In this document: piece after piece, positions 44,381-54,343 of the stretch
How positions within the stretch are numbered: position 1 is the first letter of the stretch
Layout: every line of letters begins with the position of its first letter
Assembly (NCBI GenBank): GCA_016707885.1
Contig: JADJGU010000001.1
Location: forward strand, 1,119,501 to 1,183,500
Source: Sphingomonadales bacterium
GTDB lineage: Bacteria; Pseudomonadota; Alphaproteobacteria; Sphingomonadales; Sphingomonadaceae
Reading direction: 5' to 3'
DNA: 64,000 bases
Position numbers and translations under genes: made by a program
The notes under the pieces: generated by a model
Databases searched by the model: none
What the model saw: only the letters and a program-made list of their open reading frames with translations
Told to the model about the DNA's origin: nothing

Positions 44381-46288
44381 ATGTCGTCGTCATTCGCTCA
44401 AAGATTTGCACAGCTGCTGCTCGAATTGCCGAGAGTTCAAAAGCGAATCATCGCAATTGTTATAGACATATTGCTGTGCCTATTCACGGTCGCTCTTGCA
44501 TATCGCTTGCGGCTCGATGCCTGGATCTATCCGATCGGCAATCAATGGCTATCCTATATCGCAGCCATCGCAATTGCCATCCCTCTCTTCATTAGGTTCG
44601 GACTTTATCGGGCGATTTTCCGCTACATCGGCTGGTACGCGCTAAGCGCGGTAACGCTGGCCTGTGCGATCTATGGCGCGGTTTATTCGTTGATTTTCTC
44701 TGTAATTGGCATTGATCTGATCCCACGAACAACTGGCTTCCTACAGCCAATTCTCTTGTTCGTCGGAGCAGGCGCTTCGCGCGCAGTTGCACGGTTTTGG
44801 CTCGGAGGTGGATATGCGGCAATATTAGGAAAATCAACGAAACGTCGAGTCCTAGTTTACGGTGCAGGTTCGGCTGGTAGACAATTGGCAGGCGGGCTTG
44901 CCAATAGCCAAGAGATGCTGGTGGTAGCTTTCGTCGACGATGATCCAAAACTGCATGGAAACCACCTCAATGGCAAACTGATTTATTCCCCTTTGCGTAT
45001 GCAAAAAGTCATTGAAGATCTCGCGATAGAAGATGTCTTGCTCGCCATTCCGTCTGCCTCGAGGAAGCGGATCAACGAAATAGTTGATAGCTTGCAAGGC
45101 CACGGCGTTACGGTTCGAACGCTGCCGGGAATTTTCGAACTTGCGGATGGAAAGGTTACAGTCAGCGACCTTCGTCCGATTCAGATTGAAGATCTGCTGG
45201 GGCGCGATGCGGTTCCCCCCGATCAAAACCTGATGGCGAAATGCATTTTGGGAAAGCCGGTTTTGGTCACCGGTGCTGGTGGATCGATCGGAAGTGAATT
45301 GTGCCGTCAAATCCTGAGGCAACGACCTTCACAATTGATACTTGTCGATAATAGCGAATATAATCTTTACGCAATCGATCAGGAACTCACAGCCCAATCG
45401 CCTGCTGGCGCAATGCCGCCAGTAATTGTTCCTATATTAGCATCGGTCACTGACGCGCAGCGGCTGGACGAGATATTCAGTCGCTTCACACCTGAAACAG
45501 TCTATCACGCTGCTGCTTACAAACATGTCCCTATGGTTGAGTCAAATCCCGAAGAAGGTATAAAAAACAATATTTTTGGCACGAAAATGGTTGCAGAGGC
45601 TGCGCTCGCCCATGGCGTCAGCGATTTCGTGCTCATCAGTACTGACAAGGCAGTCAGGCCTCCAAACATCATGGGCGCGAGCAAGCGGATTGCCGAAATG
45701 CTGTTGCAGGCAATGGCTGTGGATTGCCCGACCACCCGCTTTTCGATGGTCCGTTTCGGCAATGTTTTGGGGTCTAGTGGGTCGGTTGTGCCCTTGTTTC
45801 GCCAACAGATTGCGAAATCCGGACCCGTCACTCTTACGCATCCGGAGGTCACACGCTACTTCATGACCATACCCGAGGCGGCGCAGCTGGTGATACAGGC
45901 AGGTGCAATGGCATCAGGTGGTGAAGTCTTCATTTTGGACATGGGGCAGCCCGTGCGCATCATTGATCTCGCACGCCGGATGATCCAGTTAAGCGGGCTT
46001 AGCGTAAAGGACGACGCCGAGAGTGATGGCGATATTGAAATCCAGATTGTTGGCCTACGCCCGGGCGAAAAACTTTACGAAGAGCTTCTGATCGGAAATG
46101 ATCCACAGACGACCGCTCATCAGCGAATAATGAAGGCCAACGAAGTTTTCATTCCACTTAAGGAACTGGAAAAGCATTTATCGCTCATGACAGGCAGCAA
46201 CAAACTGACGAAATTGCAGGAAATACAGAAATGGATTGCTGTCATCGTCCCGGAGTTTTGCGGGCGAGCCGATGCCCCGATCGAGTAG
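44381..46288 (+). CDS. Membrane-bound nucleotide-sugar 4,6-dehydratase
   Basis: A 635-residue protein of the CapD/FlaA1/WbpM/PglF group. The first 130 residues hold about four transmembrane helices. A CoA-binding-like Rossmann domain (VLVYGAGSAGRQLA) is followed by the SDR catalytic domain with GAGGSIGSE near residue 293 and STDKAVRPPNIMGASK, where Met takes the place of the usual catalytic Tyr as in the long members of this family. They convert UDP-GlcNAc to the 4-keto-6-deoxy sugar, the entry step to several amino- and acetamido-sugars. Here it starts the polysaccharide locus and could feed the DegT aminotransferases and GNAT gene further on. Confidence 0.92.
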   Translation: MSSSFAQRFAQLLLELPRVQKRIIAIVIDILLCLFTVALAYRLRLDAWIYPIGNQWLSYIAAIAIAIPLFIRFGLYRAIFRYIGWYALSAVTLACAIYGAVYSLIFSVIGIDLIPRTTGFLQPILLFVGAGASRAVARFWLGGGYAAILGKSTKRRVLVYGAGSAGRQLAGGLANSQEMLVVAFVDDDPKLHGNHLNGKLIYSPLRMQKVIEDLAIEDVLLAIPSASRKRINEIVDSLQGHGVTVRTLPGIFELADGKVTVSDLRPIQIEDLLGRDAVPPDQNLMAKCILGKPVLVTGAGGSIGSELCRQILRQRPSQLILVDNSEYNLYAIDQELTAQSPAGAMPPVIVPILASVTDAQRLDEIFSRFTPETVYHAAAYKHVPMVESNPEEGIKNNIFGTKMVAEAALAHGVSDFVLISTDKAVRPPNIMGASKRIAEMLLQAMAVDCPTTRFSMVRFGNVLGSSGSVVPLFRQQIAKSGPVTLTHPEVTRYFMTIPEAAQLVIQAGAMASGGEVFILDMGQPVRIIDLARRMIQLSGLSVKDDAESDGDIEIQIVGLRPGEKLYEELLIGNDPQTTAHQRIMKANEVFIPLKELEKHLSLMTGSNKLTKLQEIQKWIAVIVPEFCGRADAPIE

Positions 46289-46387
46289 CGCTGATGCAAT
46301 ATTCGCAAGCGGAACAAACAGGACGTGATTTCGTTGCAGCGACGGCATTCAGAATTTTCCTTATGACTATACGGCAGGGGCAGTAAT

Positions 46388-48247
46388 ATGTGCGGTATCA
46401 GCGGCGTCATTTCAAAAATGACCGGCGCAGATTCGCCTACTGGACTGCAGTCAATCGTCCATAGTCAGCGCTCGCGCGGTCCGGATAGCGTCGGCTATCT
46501 GCGGCGCGACTTGCGTGACGGTCGCACACTATGGTTGGCCCATAACCGGCTCTCTATCATCGACTTGAGTACAGATGCCAATCAGCCCATGGTTACGGAT
46601 GATGGCCGGTATGCGATGGTCTTCAACGGTGCGATTTATAATTACGTCGAACTAAGGCGAGAGCTGGAAGCGCTGGGCAGGCGTTTTCGAACGTCCAGCG
46701 ATACAGAAGTTCTACTGTTGAGTTACGCCCAATGGGGTATCTCGGCATTCAGCAGATTCTTCGGTATGTTCACGGTGGCCATTCACGACAACTTTACCGA
46801 TGAGCTATTGCTGGCGCGGGATCGGTTTGGCGTCAAACCGCTATACTACCGTGAGGCCGCCGACCAATTCTGGTTCGCGTCGACACCTGGCGCAATCGCA
46901 GAAAACGAACAGCTTGAACCCGAACTCGAATATATCACTCGCGGGATCCAGTTGAAATATTATGAGGATGAAACCAGCTTTTCGCCCTTTCGCGGAGTAC
47001 TCGCGCTCCCGCCTGGCCATATCGGCATACGACCAGCCGATGGCGCATCACTCCATCTGCAAAAGTATTTCGATCTTGATGCTTTGGCAGCCAACGAAGC
47101 TGAGCGACTGGCGGGTGTCGGTTTCGCCGCAGCTACCGACGAGCTGTCCGCCTTGCTGGGCAATGCGACGCAGATCCGTCTGCGCGCCGATGTTCCAATC
47201 GGATTATCGCTGTCTGGTGGTGTTGATTCTACTACAATAGCGGCGCTATGCGCAGAATCTGGCACCGATCTCACCAGCTACAGTTTTGGCGATCCTGATG
47301 ATGTCAGCAGCGAGGCAGGCCTTGTCAAGCTGCTGTCACGCCATTTGGACACGAAAGTGGTGTTTGTTCCTCCTGTGCGCGGTGTACATGCTGCGGCACT
47401 GTTCTGGCAAACCATGCGCGCGCAAGGTGCACCGATTCCCCACACAAGCCAAATGGCGCAATTTGCGGTTTTTTCTGCAGCGCGGGCGGACGGTATCAAA
47501 GTGATGCTGGGTGGCCAAGGTGGCGATGAGGCGTTCATGGGCTACCGCAAATATTTCCTTTACCATTTCCGCCATGTCGTGGCCCAACGCAACTGGGCCG
47601 AAACGCCTGCCCTGCTCGGTACGGTGCTGCGCGTGTTGCCCGCTGTCGCCGCAAAGGCCAATTTGTTCTGGCGCGAACGCGGTCGGTACCAGAAAGACAG
47701 TGACGGACTGGGCACGTTACTGCGGCTTCCGTCGCTGCAAAATAGCCATTCGCCGGGGATCGGCCTGGGACAAGACCCGGCGTTCCGTCAGGCTCTCGAC
47801 GTCACGCGATACAGCTTGCCATCGTTGCTACGCTATGAAGATCGAAATTCGATGGGGAACAGCATCGAAAGCCGTTTACCGTTCCTGGACCATCGGATAA
47901 TCGGCTTCGGAATAGGGCTGCCAACATCCCACAAGCTGCGACACGGGATGGGGAAATATGCGCTGCGCATGGCAATGAAGGGACGCGTTCCCGATGCCAT
48001 CCTTTTCAACCGCGACAAACGTGGCTTTGACACGCGCCACGAAGATTGGATCGTCGATGGAGTGGGAGGTGCTATTCGACAGGGTTTGTCGCTGCACCGT
48101 CGCAATGCCGAAACCTTTTTACCCTCCGGAAGCACCATCGACAGTTATTTCAGCGACGCCGCACTTGGTCGCAATGTATCACGTTTTGCAGAGGCCACCA
48201 GTCTCCTCTGGTTGCTGGATCCGACATTGGACAGTTACCCCGTTTAG
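46388..48247 (+). CDS. asnB: Asparagine synthetase-like amidotransferase 1
   Basis: A 619-residue class II glutamine-dependent amidotransferase. Cys2 of MCGISGVIS is the glutaminase nucleophile after Met removal, and NGAIYNYVELRREL and SSDTEVLLLSYAQWG complete that domain. The synthetase half contains the PP-loop LSLSGGVDSTTIAAL near residues 275-289 and later LLRYEDRNSMGNSIESRLPFLDHR. True AsnB makes asparagine. Copies inside surface-polysaccharide loci often convert sugar carboxyl groups to amides instead. It is on the plus strand with the dehydratase, 99 bp downstream, facing the rest of the locus. A second paralogue lies at 52.4-54.3 kb. Confidence 0.9.
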   Translation: MCGISGVISKMTGADSPTGLQSIVHSQRSRGPDSVGYLRRDLRDGRTLWLAHNRLSIIDLSTDANQPMVTDDGRYAMVFNGAIYNYVELRRELEALGRRFRTSSDTEVLLLSYAQWGISAFSRFFGMFTVAIHDNFTDELLLARDRFGVKPLYYREAADQFWFASTPGAIAENEQLEPELEYITRGIQLKYYEDETSFSPFRGVLALPPGHIGIRPADGASLHLQKYFDLDALAANEAERLAGVGFAAATDELSALLGNATQIRLRADVPIGLSLSGGVDSTTIAALCAESGTDLTSYSFGDPDDVSSEAGLVKLLSRHLDTKVVFVPPVRGVHAAALFWQTMRAQGAPIPHTSQMAQFAVFSAARADGIKVMLGGQGGDEAFMGYRKYFLYHFRHVVAQRNWAETPALLGTVLRVLPAVAAKANLFWRERGRYQKDSDGLGTLLRLPSLQNSHSPGIGLGQDPAFRQALDVTRYSLPSLLRYEDRNSMGNSIESRLPFLDHRIIGFGIGLPTSHKLRHGMGKYALRMAMKGRVPDAILFNRDKRGFDTRHEDWIVDGVGGAIRQGLSLHRRNAETFLPSGSTIDSYFSDAALGRNVSRFAEATSLLWLLDPTLDSYPV

Positions 48248-48302
48248 ACGCGGATGTCAGTAATCAAGGCTCACAATCGGTTATGCACAAATCAAAATCG
48301 GT

Positions 48303-49574
48303 CTAATTTTTCGTCCGCCCGCGGCGTGCAATGGTTTCGATGTGATCGGCATATTCATTATAGATTTTGCGTTGATCGAACTCGCTATCAAACACTTTTC
48401 GCGCTCGTGCCTTTAGTTGTTTGACGCGGGTCGGGTTTGTCGCCAACGCCTTGATAGCCTCTGCCATGGCATGTGAATCACCTGCGGGTAGATTCATACC
48501 GATATCAGCCGTCGCGATTAGTCGTGCCAAGTCGCCATCCGCGCAATTCAGTATCGGTAACCCCGAAGCGAGATAGGCGAAGGCCTTGTTGTTAAAAGCT
48601 TCCGACGCAAAATTCATTGGTAGCAGGCCGACGTCGGTTCTTGCGAGCAACGCACGCATTTCCCGCGGACGCATCCAACCCAGATAATGGGCAAAGGGCA
48701 AGTGGTCGATCCGACCGCGCACTGCGTCTGCGCCGACACCGTCGCCACCGATCATCACGGCGATCCCGGACGGATCAAATGCTTTTTGGTCGACCAACTG
48801 TTCTAGTGCATCAAGTATCAAAGAGGGATGCTGAGTCTTGTTGAATGTACCCACAAAGGAAAAGACCGTTTTACCGTTTACTTCGTTCAAAAGCCTCTGA
48901 TGCTCCGGCGCGAGATCAGAAATCGGCGATAGTTGCGCTGTGTTGGCTTCCATGGTGGCGAGGTAGAATATCCGGTCGTCCGCAATCGCTGCACGCTTCG
49001 CCTTTGCCAAACCCCAGTCGAGCATGGATTGCATCATCGTAACGAGCGCTTCGGCGTTGATCAGTGCGTTCCGCGCCCGTGCACTCTCCCGCGCCAAACC
49101 GGCGCGTACAAATGGTTTGAGGGCCGCTGGCGCATAGTCAACGAAAATGTCTGGCCATTTGTCACGAACATCAACGATCACTGGATAACCGGCGACTTTT
49201 CCATAATCGACCATCGCAGCAGCGGTGATATGGTCAGGAAGCGAAGCAATGGCGATGTCGGGAGACGGTAGCGTGGCGGCCTGGAGACGAAAGTCGCGCG
49301 CCGCCAAAATGTGATCTGCCAGTCGGCGAGGGCCGATATTCTTTCGATAGCCGCAACCCTTCATGAAGCGCACGCACAGACCGTTTGGCATTTCCCAGAA
49401 CTTCACGTTGCCGTTGAACCATTCTTCACGCCATTGTTTACGGATATGATCATAGGCCGATGTCCACAGCGTCACCGAGTGACCCCGCTCGAGCAGAGTT
49501 GCTGCAAGCAGCATCGTACGCGTGTTTTCAGCGTGGTCGAGCCGTTGACCAATAGTACTGAGCCAAATGTTCAT
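48303..49574 (-). CDS. GT4-family glycosyltransferase 1
   Basis: A 423-residue GT-B glycosyltransferase with a GT4-like C-terminal domain (FSFVGTFNKTQHPSLILDALEQL, then MIGGDGVGADAVR, then MNFASEAFNNKAFAYLASGLPILNC), where E-x7-E-type contacts to the nucleotide sugar are expected. The N-terminal half resembles the Wbu/WcaL-like pattern for exopolysaccharide enzymes. It adds a sugar to the lipid-linked repeat unit on the cytoplasmic side. It lies 11 bp downstream of the polymerase gene in the long minus-strand operon. Donor and acceptor are unknown. Confidence 0.87.
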   Translation of the reverse strand: MNIWLSTIGQRLDHAENTRTMLLAATLLERGHSVTLWTSAYDHIRKQWREEWFNGNVKFWEMPNGLCVRFMKGCGYRKNIGPRRLADHILAARDFRLQAATLPSPDIAIASLPDHITAAAMVDYGKVAGYPVIVDVRDKWPDIFVDYAPAALKPFVRAGLARESARARNALINAEALVTMMQSMLDWGLAKAKRAAIADDRIFYLATMEANTAQLSPISDLAPEHQRLLNEVNGKTVFSFVGTFNKTQHPSLILDALEQLVDQKAFDPSGIAVMIGGDGVGADAVRGRIDHLPFAHYLGWMRPREMRALLARTDVGLLPMNFASEAFNNKAFAYLASGLPILNCADGDLARLIATADIGMNLPAGDSHAMAEAIKALATNPTRVKQLKARARKVFDSEFDQRKIYNEYADHIETIARRGRTKN

Positions 49575-49585
49575 TGAGTTTCTTG

Positions 49586-50938
49586 TTATCCAGATCGAGA
49601 ATAAGAGCGCGGCATCAGATAGAGCAGTAGAATGACCAACAAGCCGCCATTAGAGGTTAAGGCTGAATGAACCGACGTGTTCGATATCGCGAAGACCAGC
49701 GGAATTAACATGGCGCTAACCTGTATTCTGTCGAGATCGCGACCAAGCGAATCCGCCAGCCAGCAAAAAAGTACCGCAGAAAACGAAGCCAAACCGACGC
49801 CCCAAACGCCCATATTACCATAACCGTCGGCCCAGAGATTGCCATTGGCGTGATTCCCGGCAATCGAAAAAGACGAACCAACCAGTTCGGCAATCGGCAG
49901 AAAGTAGCGCGGCGAGAAAAACAGCCGCCCGAAGCTGTCTTGATACAGGCCCTTGGGCGCGTCGGCGAAGAAAGAGAAATATTGGGCCGAAAGGAAGCCA
50001 TTATTACCTATAAAGCGGAAGTGAATGACCCAAGTACCAAGCCCGCCAGTTACAAGGTCGTAAAGTAATGGAATCAGACAAAGCGATAATGCTACCAAAA
50101 GCAGTGCAATGCCGGACCGTTTAAGGCCGGCGGGGCGCAAAACCATGCAAATCATGACCGCGAAGATTGGGGTGAACAGGTGGCTTCGGAATGACGTCAG
50201 CGCAAAACATGCAACGGCGAGAAGCAGGCCGACGCCAAGAAGCCACCATTGCCGCTTCATCAGGCCATATATCATCGTCAAAGGTGCAATCGCTGTAGCG
50301 GCCCAGTTGGCTGCAAAAAGCAGCGGCGACCTGCCGCCGCCGCCAACGATATCACCACGTCTTTCGTAAACCGAAGTCAAATCTAGCGAATCCGCTCTCA
50401 CCTCGCCAACAGTGACAATTAAAAATATGAGAGCGATCGAGCTTGCCGCCAGTATACCGATAAACCAGCCTTCCCGTATTGGCAGCTTGCCAAATATGAC
50501 AGTTCGAATCCCGCGGCGCAATTCGAGCAAAGCGAGTCCAAAAAGCGTCATCGTCAGGAAGCCCAATTGTCGCTCAAATGTCATAGGCGTTGCCATCACA
50601 AGATAGGCAGTCGTGGGAACATAAACATAGAGATAAAGCTGGAATACAATAAGATCCGAAGGCACTTCGAACTGTCTCCGAAGCCATAGCAACGGAACGA
50701 GGCAAAAACCGAGCGCAGCAACTTGGGCAAAGCCAGTGGTTGGATAGGATTCGAACCCGATTTGTCGGAGTGGTGCGACGTCACCAATTATGTCTGTGTA
50801 CAGATAGGTGCACAGCCAGAAATAGCTGGTAATCAAGGCAGAAACAACAAACACATTGTCGAGCAAACCCAGAAAAGCGCGGATCGACACAGCTAGTCGA
50901 CCGTCGCTTTCCGTTGCCGACATTGCACGCGTTGCCAT
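49586..50938 (-). CDS. wzy: Wzy-like repeat-unit polymerase
   Basis: A polytopic protein of about 450 residues with some 11-12 hydrophobic segments and a large periplasmic loop after about residue 290 (FRFIGNNGFLSAQYFSFFADAPKG, then SPRYFLPIAELVG). This topology and its place next to a flippase gene point to a Wzy-type polymerase, which joins lipid-linked repeat units at the periplasmic face. ATG 50938 is taken as start, with GGGG about 7 bp upstream; a GTG at 50959 is possible. Sequence conservation in this family is very low, so the call is based on topology and context. Confidence 0.75.
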   Translation of the reverse strand: MATRAMSATESDGRLAVSIRAFLGLLDNVFVVSALITSYFWLCTYLYTDIIGDVAPLRQIGFESYPTTGFAQVAALGFCLVPLLWLRRQFEVPSDLIVFQLYLYVYVPTTAYLVMATPMTFERQLGFLTMTLFGLALLELRRGIRTVIFGKLPIREGWFIGILAASSIALIFLIVTVGEVRADSLDLTSVYERRGDIVGGGGRSPLLFAANWAATAIAPLTMIYGLMKRQWWLLGVGLLLAVACFALTSFRSHLFTPIFAVMICMVLRPAGLKRSGIALLLVALSLCLIPLLYDLVTGGLGTWVIHFRFIGNNGFLSAQYFSFFADAPKGLYQDSFGRLFFSPRYFLPIAELVGSSFSIAGNHANGNLWADGYGNMGVWGVGLASFSAVLFCWLADSLGRDLDRIQVSAMLIPLVFAISNTSVHSALTSNGGLLVILLLYLMPRSYSRSG

Positions 50939-51135
50939 TACAAACCCCGATTTAGCCACCGCCCTTGCGGCCAGTACTCGAACATTTCACGCAACGCCGT
51001 AGCGAAGGTAAATGATAAAACAAGAGCGGTGCTGACTGTCTTCCTTCTTTGTTTCATTTGCGAAGCCGGGCTAGCGTTATAATGCGAGTGTCATTTCTGA
51101 CCGAAATGCAAAAATCGTTGCAGCAACAAATGCGT

Positions 51136-52443
51136 TCAAGGCGAAGCGACAGAACCAGGTCGGAGAAAGCTCCATATAAGCAGTGGTACATACAGAAGAT
51201 ACGCAAGTGCGCTGCCCCAGGAAATATATTCGACATATGTCAACGACCCAGCGTGATTGTCTGTGGCTATGCTATCTGCGAGAAACAGCAGCCCTATATA
51301 GCTGAAGTCAAAGCCTAGCTTCAAATCTGGGCGATGATTGACAATTAGCACCTGCGAAAGCGGTAATACGATAATCATAGCCATGAACCACGGAACGCAA
51401 GCGATCGCCATCTCACCCGAAGCACGCCATTCTGCGCCGAAGGCCGTTGAAAAGGCCCATGGCGCCAACAACCAGATCGCAAGACCTCCAATTGCCGCGA
51501 TCCCGGTAAGAGTTAGACCGACACGAACTATTAGCGTTGTGGCATCGGCCTTTTCACGCCGCAAACCGATGAACTGTCCGATAAAAACGTCGCCAATGGC
51601 CTTTTGGATCAGCACGACAGGTGCAACAAGCATCATGGCAGTCATATTGAAATGACCGGCATCGACCGCCCCGAATTGCCCGATGACCAGCAACGCTGGC
51701 AAACCAACCGCGGTGGCGCTGAGAATTGAAGAGGGTGTCCGGAACAGCAAGAAACGTCGATAGCGCGCAAGGGTTGACAGAATCGAACCAACCGAAGCCG
51801 AGGTAGGTCGCCGAGCTGACTTTGTCCAGGCTCGGACCAATCCGAGATTTGTTAGTGCTCGCGCCACGAGCTCGCCACCGAAAAGTCCTGCAAACCCGAA
51901 TCCCATGGCACCACCGGCCAATTGCATGCTCGCACGGGTTACACCCAAATTCAGATAGCCTTTTGCTGTTGCAGAAAAATTCCGGACACGCACAAGTTGG
52001 TTCTGCAAATGGCTCAGTATAACCAGCATCAAGACCACCGCTGTCGCCAATCCGCTTGCATAGGGAGGCAGCCCGCCGAGGCCGAAGCGGTTTGTGTCGA
52101 CGAAAAAGTCGGTCAAAACAATCATTCCCGGCGCCAAAAGAACCGGTACAACAACTCCTGCGAGTGTCAGACGAACAGCGTCTTCATCGTCGTCGCTAGC
52201 CAGAGCCGCATCGCTAAGACCAAAAAGCAAAATTGCCGCCAGAATATTGGCATAGGCAAGCAATGCCCCGGCATGACCGAACGCACTTTGATCATATAGT
52301 CTTGCCAGGATCGGCATTGCGACGATACTGGCGAGTTGACTTAAAGCGGCGGCGCCCCCTACGCTCATTGCACTACGTGAGAAACTTCCACTGGCAAACA
52401 AGCGCTGCCAAAGAACAGACTTGGAGGCAGCCGAAGGTCTCAT
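51136..52443 (-). CDS. wzx: Wzx-like polysaccharide flippase
   Basis: A 435-residue membrane protein with about 12-14 hydrophobic segments of the MATE/MVF Wzx type (AAALSQLASIVAMPILARLYDQSAFG at the start is the usual Wzx opening). It would turn the undecaprenyl-linked repeat unit over to the periplasm for polymerisation. ATG 52443 overlaps the stop of the asparagine-synthetase-like gene by ATGA; an in-frame start at 52500 would lie within that gene. The gap of about 200 bp to the polymerase gene (50939-51135) holds no further supported gene. Confidence 0.85.
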   Translation of the reverse strand: MRPSAASKSVLWQRLFASGSFSRSAMSVGGAAALSQLASIVAMPILARLYDQSAFGHAGALLAYANILAAILLFGLSDAALASDDDEDAVRLTLAGVVVPVLLAPGMIVLTDFFVDTNRFGLGGLPPYASGLATAVVLMLVILSHLQNQLVRVRNFSATAKGYLNLGVTRASMQLAGGAMGFGFAGLFGGELVARALTNLGLVRAWTKSARRPTSASVGSILSTLARYRRFLLFRTPSSILSATAVGLPALLVIGQFGAVDAGHFNMTAMMLVAPVVLIQKAIGDVFIGQFIGLRREKADATTLIVRVGLTLTGIAAIGGLAIWLLAPWAFSTAFGAEWRASGEMAIACVPWFMAMIIVLPLSQVLIVNHRPDLKLGFDFSYIGLLFLADSIATDNHAGSLTYVEYISWGSALAYLLYVPLLIWSFLRPGSVASP

Positions 52444-54341
52444 CTCTTTGCGAGCGCTTGCATATTGGCAAGCCAGATTGCGAACATAAAGATACGCCAA
52501 ACTTGCTGCGCCGATTGTGGGCCGCCATTGAAAAAGCCCTGAACATACTCCGCTAAAGCCTCTTGGTGGAATTGCGGTACGCCTCGGAGTAGATCAAAAT
52601 ATTCCAGAAATGCAGCTTGGTTGGTGCGCAGCCACAGGCCGTCATCTGCTACGAAACCAATCTTGTCCCGGCGCGTACGAATTGGCTCCGGCAATATGCC
52701 TTTCATCGCTTCGCGGAAAACAAATTTCCGATCACCCCTAGGTGAAACGATATGGTCGGCAGGCAAACTCAGAAGAAAGTCAGCGAAATCATGGGTCAGG
52801 AACGGTACGCGACTTTCAACCGAAAAAGCCATCGATGACCGATCTGCTATCCGCAACAGCGTTGGCAACGAGCTGCGTTCGACCGTGTCTATCAGGTGCG
52901 ATCGCAAATCTGAATAATTGCCCAACATGTTTGCCGCCATCGTGTCTGCCGTAACATCATGCGCTGCAAACCATTCAGCGTTCATGAAGCCGGGCATAAG
53001 TTCCCGGCCAACCAGCCTGCGGAATCGTGCTACCAAGCTGGAAGGCAATGCCGCCTGAGCAAATTGTGCGGCGAGCCGTGCCCGTGTTGCAGTGTTGTCG
53101 CCAGCAGACCAGACTAGGTGAGCGGCTTGAAGCGCCCGTCCGTGCCGTAAAAGAGATGCGCCCTTGGTTGCAACATATGGCCAATAGCCTGCGAGGATCT
53201 CATCGGCGCCCTGGCCATCCAACGTCACTGGGACGCCCGCCTCTCGCGCCATCCGGAACACTCGATACTGGGCGTAAATGCTGGCTGATCCGAAGGGCTC
53301 GCCCTGCAAACGAACCAAATCCTGCAGATCGGCAGCCAGATCTTCGGGCTTTGGCCTAACCTTATGTACCACCGCACCGATATGTGCGTTTACAATATCG
53401 ACCCATCGTTCTTCGGAATGCTTTGAGTCAGCGGAGATAAAGCTGAACGTGTTCAATCGCATCGAAGGCTCAAGATAATGCACCGCGCTGACAATCGCGC
53501 TGCTGTCGAGCCCGCCAGAAAGCGCCGCACCTACGGGTACATCGCTTCGCAAATGGAGACGGATATTCGCTAGAAACCGCTCGCGACATTCTGCAACCGA
53601 ATCGGCTAGGCTGATTTGGCGCTCCTCTCTTTTGGGCGTCCAATAGCGTATGGGTTCGGACAAGGTCCCGGTTTCAAAATCGAATTTGGCAACCGAGGCC
53701 GCGGGAAAACGACAGATGCCCTGTATTAGTGTTCCTTCTGGGTCGGACGCGGCTCCGAAGCGAAGATACTCTGCGGTCTGCGCCGGATCGATGGAAAGCG
53801 GTACCTGCCCCGTCGAAACTATCGGCGGAATTTCCGAACATAAAAGCAGTTCACTGTCGCCGAATGCATAATGCAGTGGCTTTATACCGAAAGCGTCGCG
53901 CGCGATCCAGGCGCAGCCTTCAAATCGATCTATTAGTACGAAGGCGAACATGCCGATCAAGCGAGTGAGAGCGGCCTTTCCCCACAACGCCCAACAGGCA
54001 ATCAACACTTCGGTGTCGCTCGTTGTGCGGAACGACCATCCAGCCGCGCGACATTCCGACTGCAACTCCAGATAATTGTAAATTTCGCCATTATAAGCTA
54101 TGATGTACCGTTCGTCGGTTGTCATCATAGGTTGGTCGGCTCGCGGGTCTCGATCAATTATCGACAAACGCCGATGGCCGAGCCACGCCCTACCAATCCG
54201 CTGGCTTTCCGGACCAGACAACAAGTTTACTCGTGCCACACCTTCCCCGTCGGGCCCGCGATGTGCGATCATCGCAAGCTGCCGGTCGTAGCTACGTGTA
54301 ATCGGTCGATTGAGCGACAGTGAAGCGAATAAACCGCACAT
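52440..54341 (-). CDS. asnB: Asparagine synthetase-like amidotransferase 2
   Basis: A 633-residue class II amidotransferase. Cys2 in MCGLFASLS, HRGPDGEGV, YNGEIYNYLELQ and SDTEVLIACWALWG form the glutaminase domain. The PP-loop GAALSGGLDSSAIVSAV and LLRIADRSSMAFSVESRVPFLTHD are in the synthetase domain. It is distant from the 46.4-48.2 kb copy and is embedded in the minus-strand operon between the flippase and the C5-epimerase-like gene. The C5-epimerase neighbour implies uronic acid in the polymer, so amidation of a uronate is a good hypothesis. It is a less likely housekeeping enzyme. Confidence 0.9.
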   Translation of the reverse strand: MCGLFASLSLNRPITRSYDRQLAMIAHRGPDGEGVARVNLLSGPESQRIGRAWLGHRRLSIIDRDPRADQPMMTTDERYIIAYNGEIYNYLELQSECRAAGWSFRTTSDTEVLIACWALWGKAALTRLIGMFAFVLIDRFEGCAWIARDAFGIKPLHYAFGDSELLLCSEIPPIVSTGQVPLSIDPAQTAEYLRFGAASDPEGTLIQGICRFPAASVAKFDFETGTLSEPIRYWTPKREERQISLADSVAECRERFLANIRLHLRSDVPVGAALSGGLDSSAIVSAVHYLEPSMRLNTFSFISADSKHSEERWVDIVNAHIGAVVHKVRPKPEDLAADLQDLVRLQGEPFGSASIYAQYRVFRMAREAGVPVTLDGQGADEILAGYWPYVATKGASLLRHGRALQAAHLVWSAGDNTATRARLAAQFAQAALPSSLVARFRRLVGRELMPGFMNAEWFAAHDVTADTMAANMLGNYSDLRSHLIDTVERSSLPTLLRIADRSSMAFSVESRVPFLTHDFADFLLSLPADHIVSPRGDRKFVFREAMKGILPEPIRTRRDKIGFVADDGLWLRTNQAAFLEYFDLLRGVPQFHQEALAEYVQGFFNGGPQSAQQVWRIFMFAIWLANMQALAKR

Positions 54342-54343
54342 AT

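Noticed and set aside
50939..51135. Small gene between polymerase and flippase genes
   Set aside because: Only short frames without ribosome site or resemblance to known proteins are present; left as intergenic.
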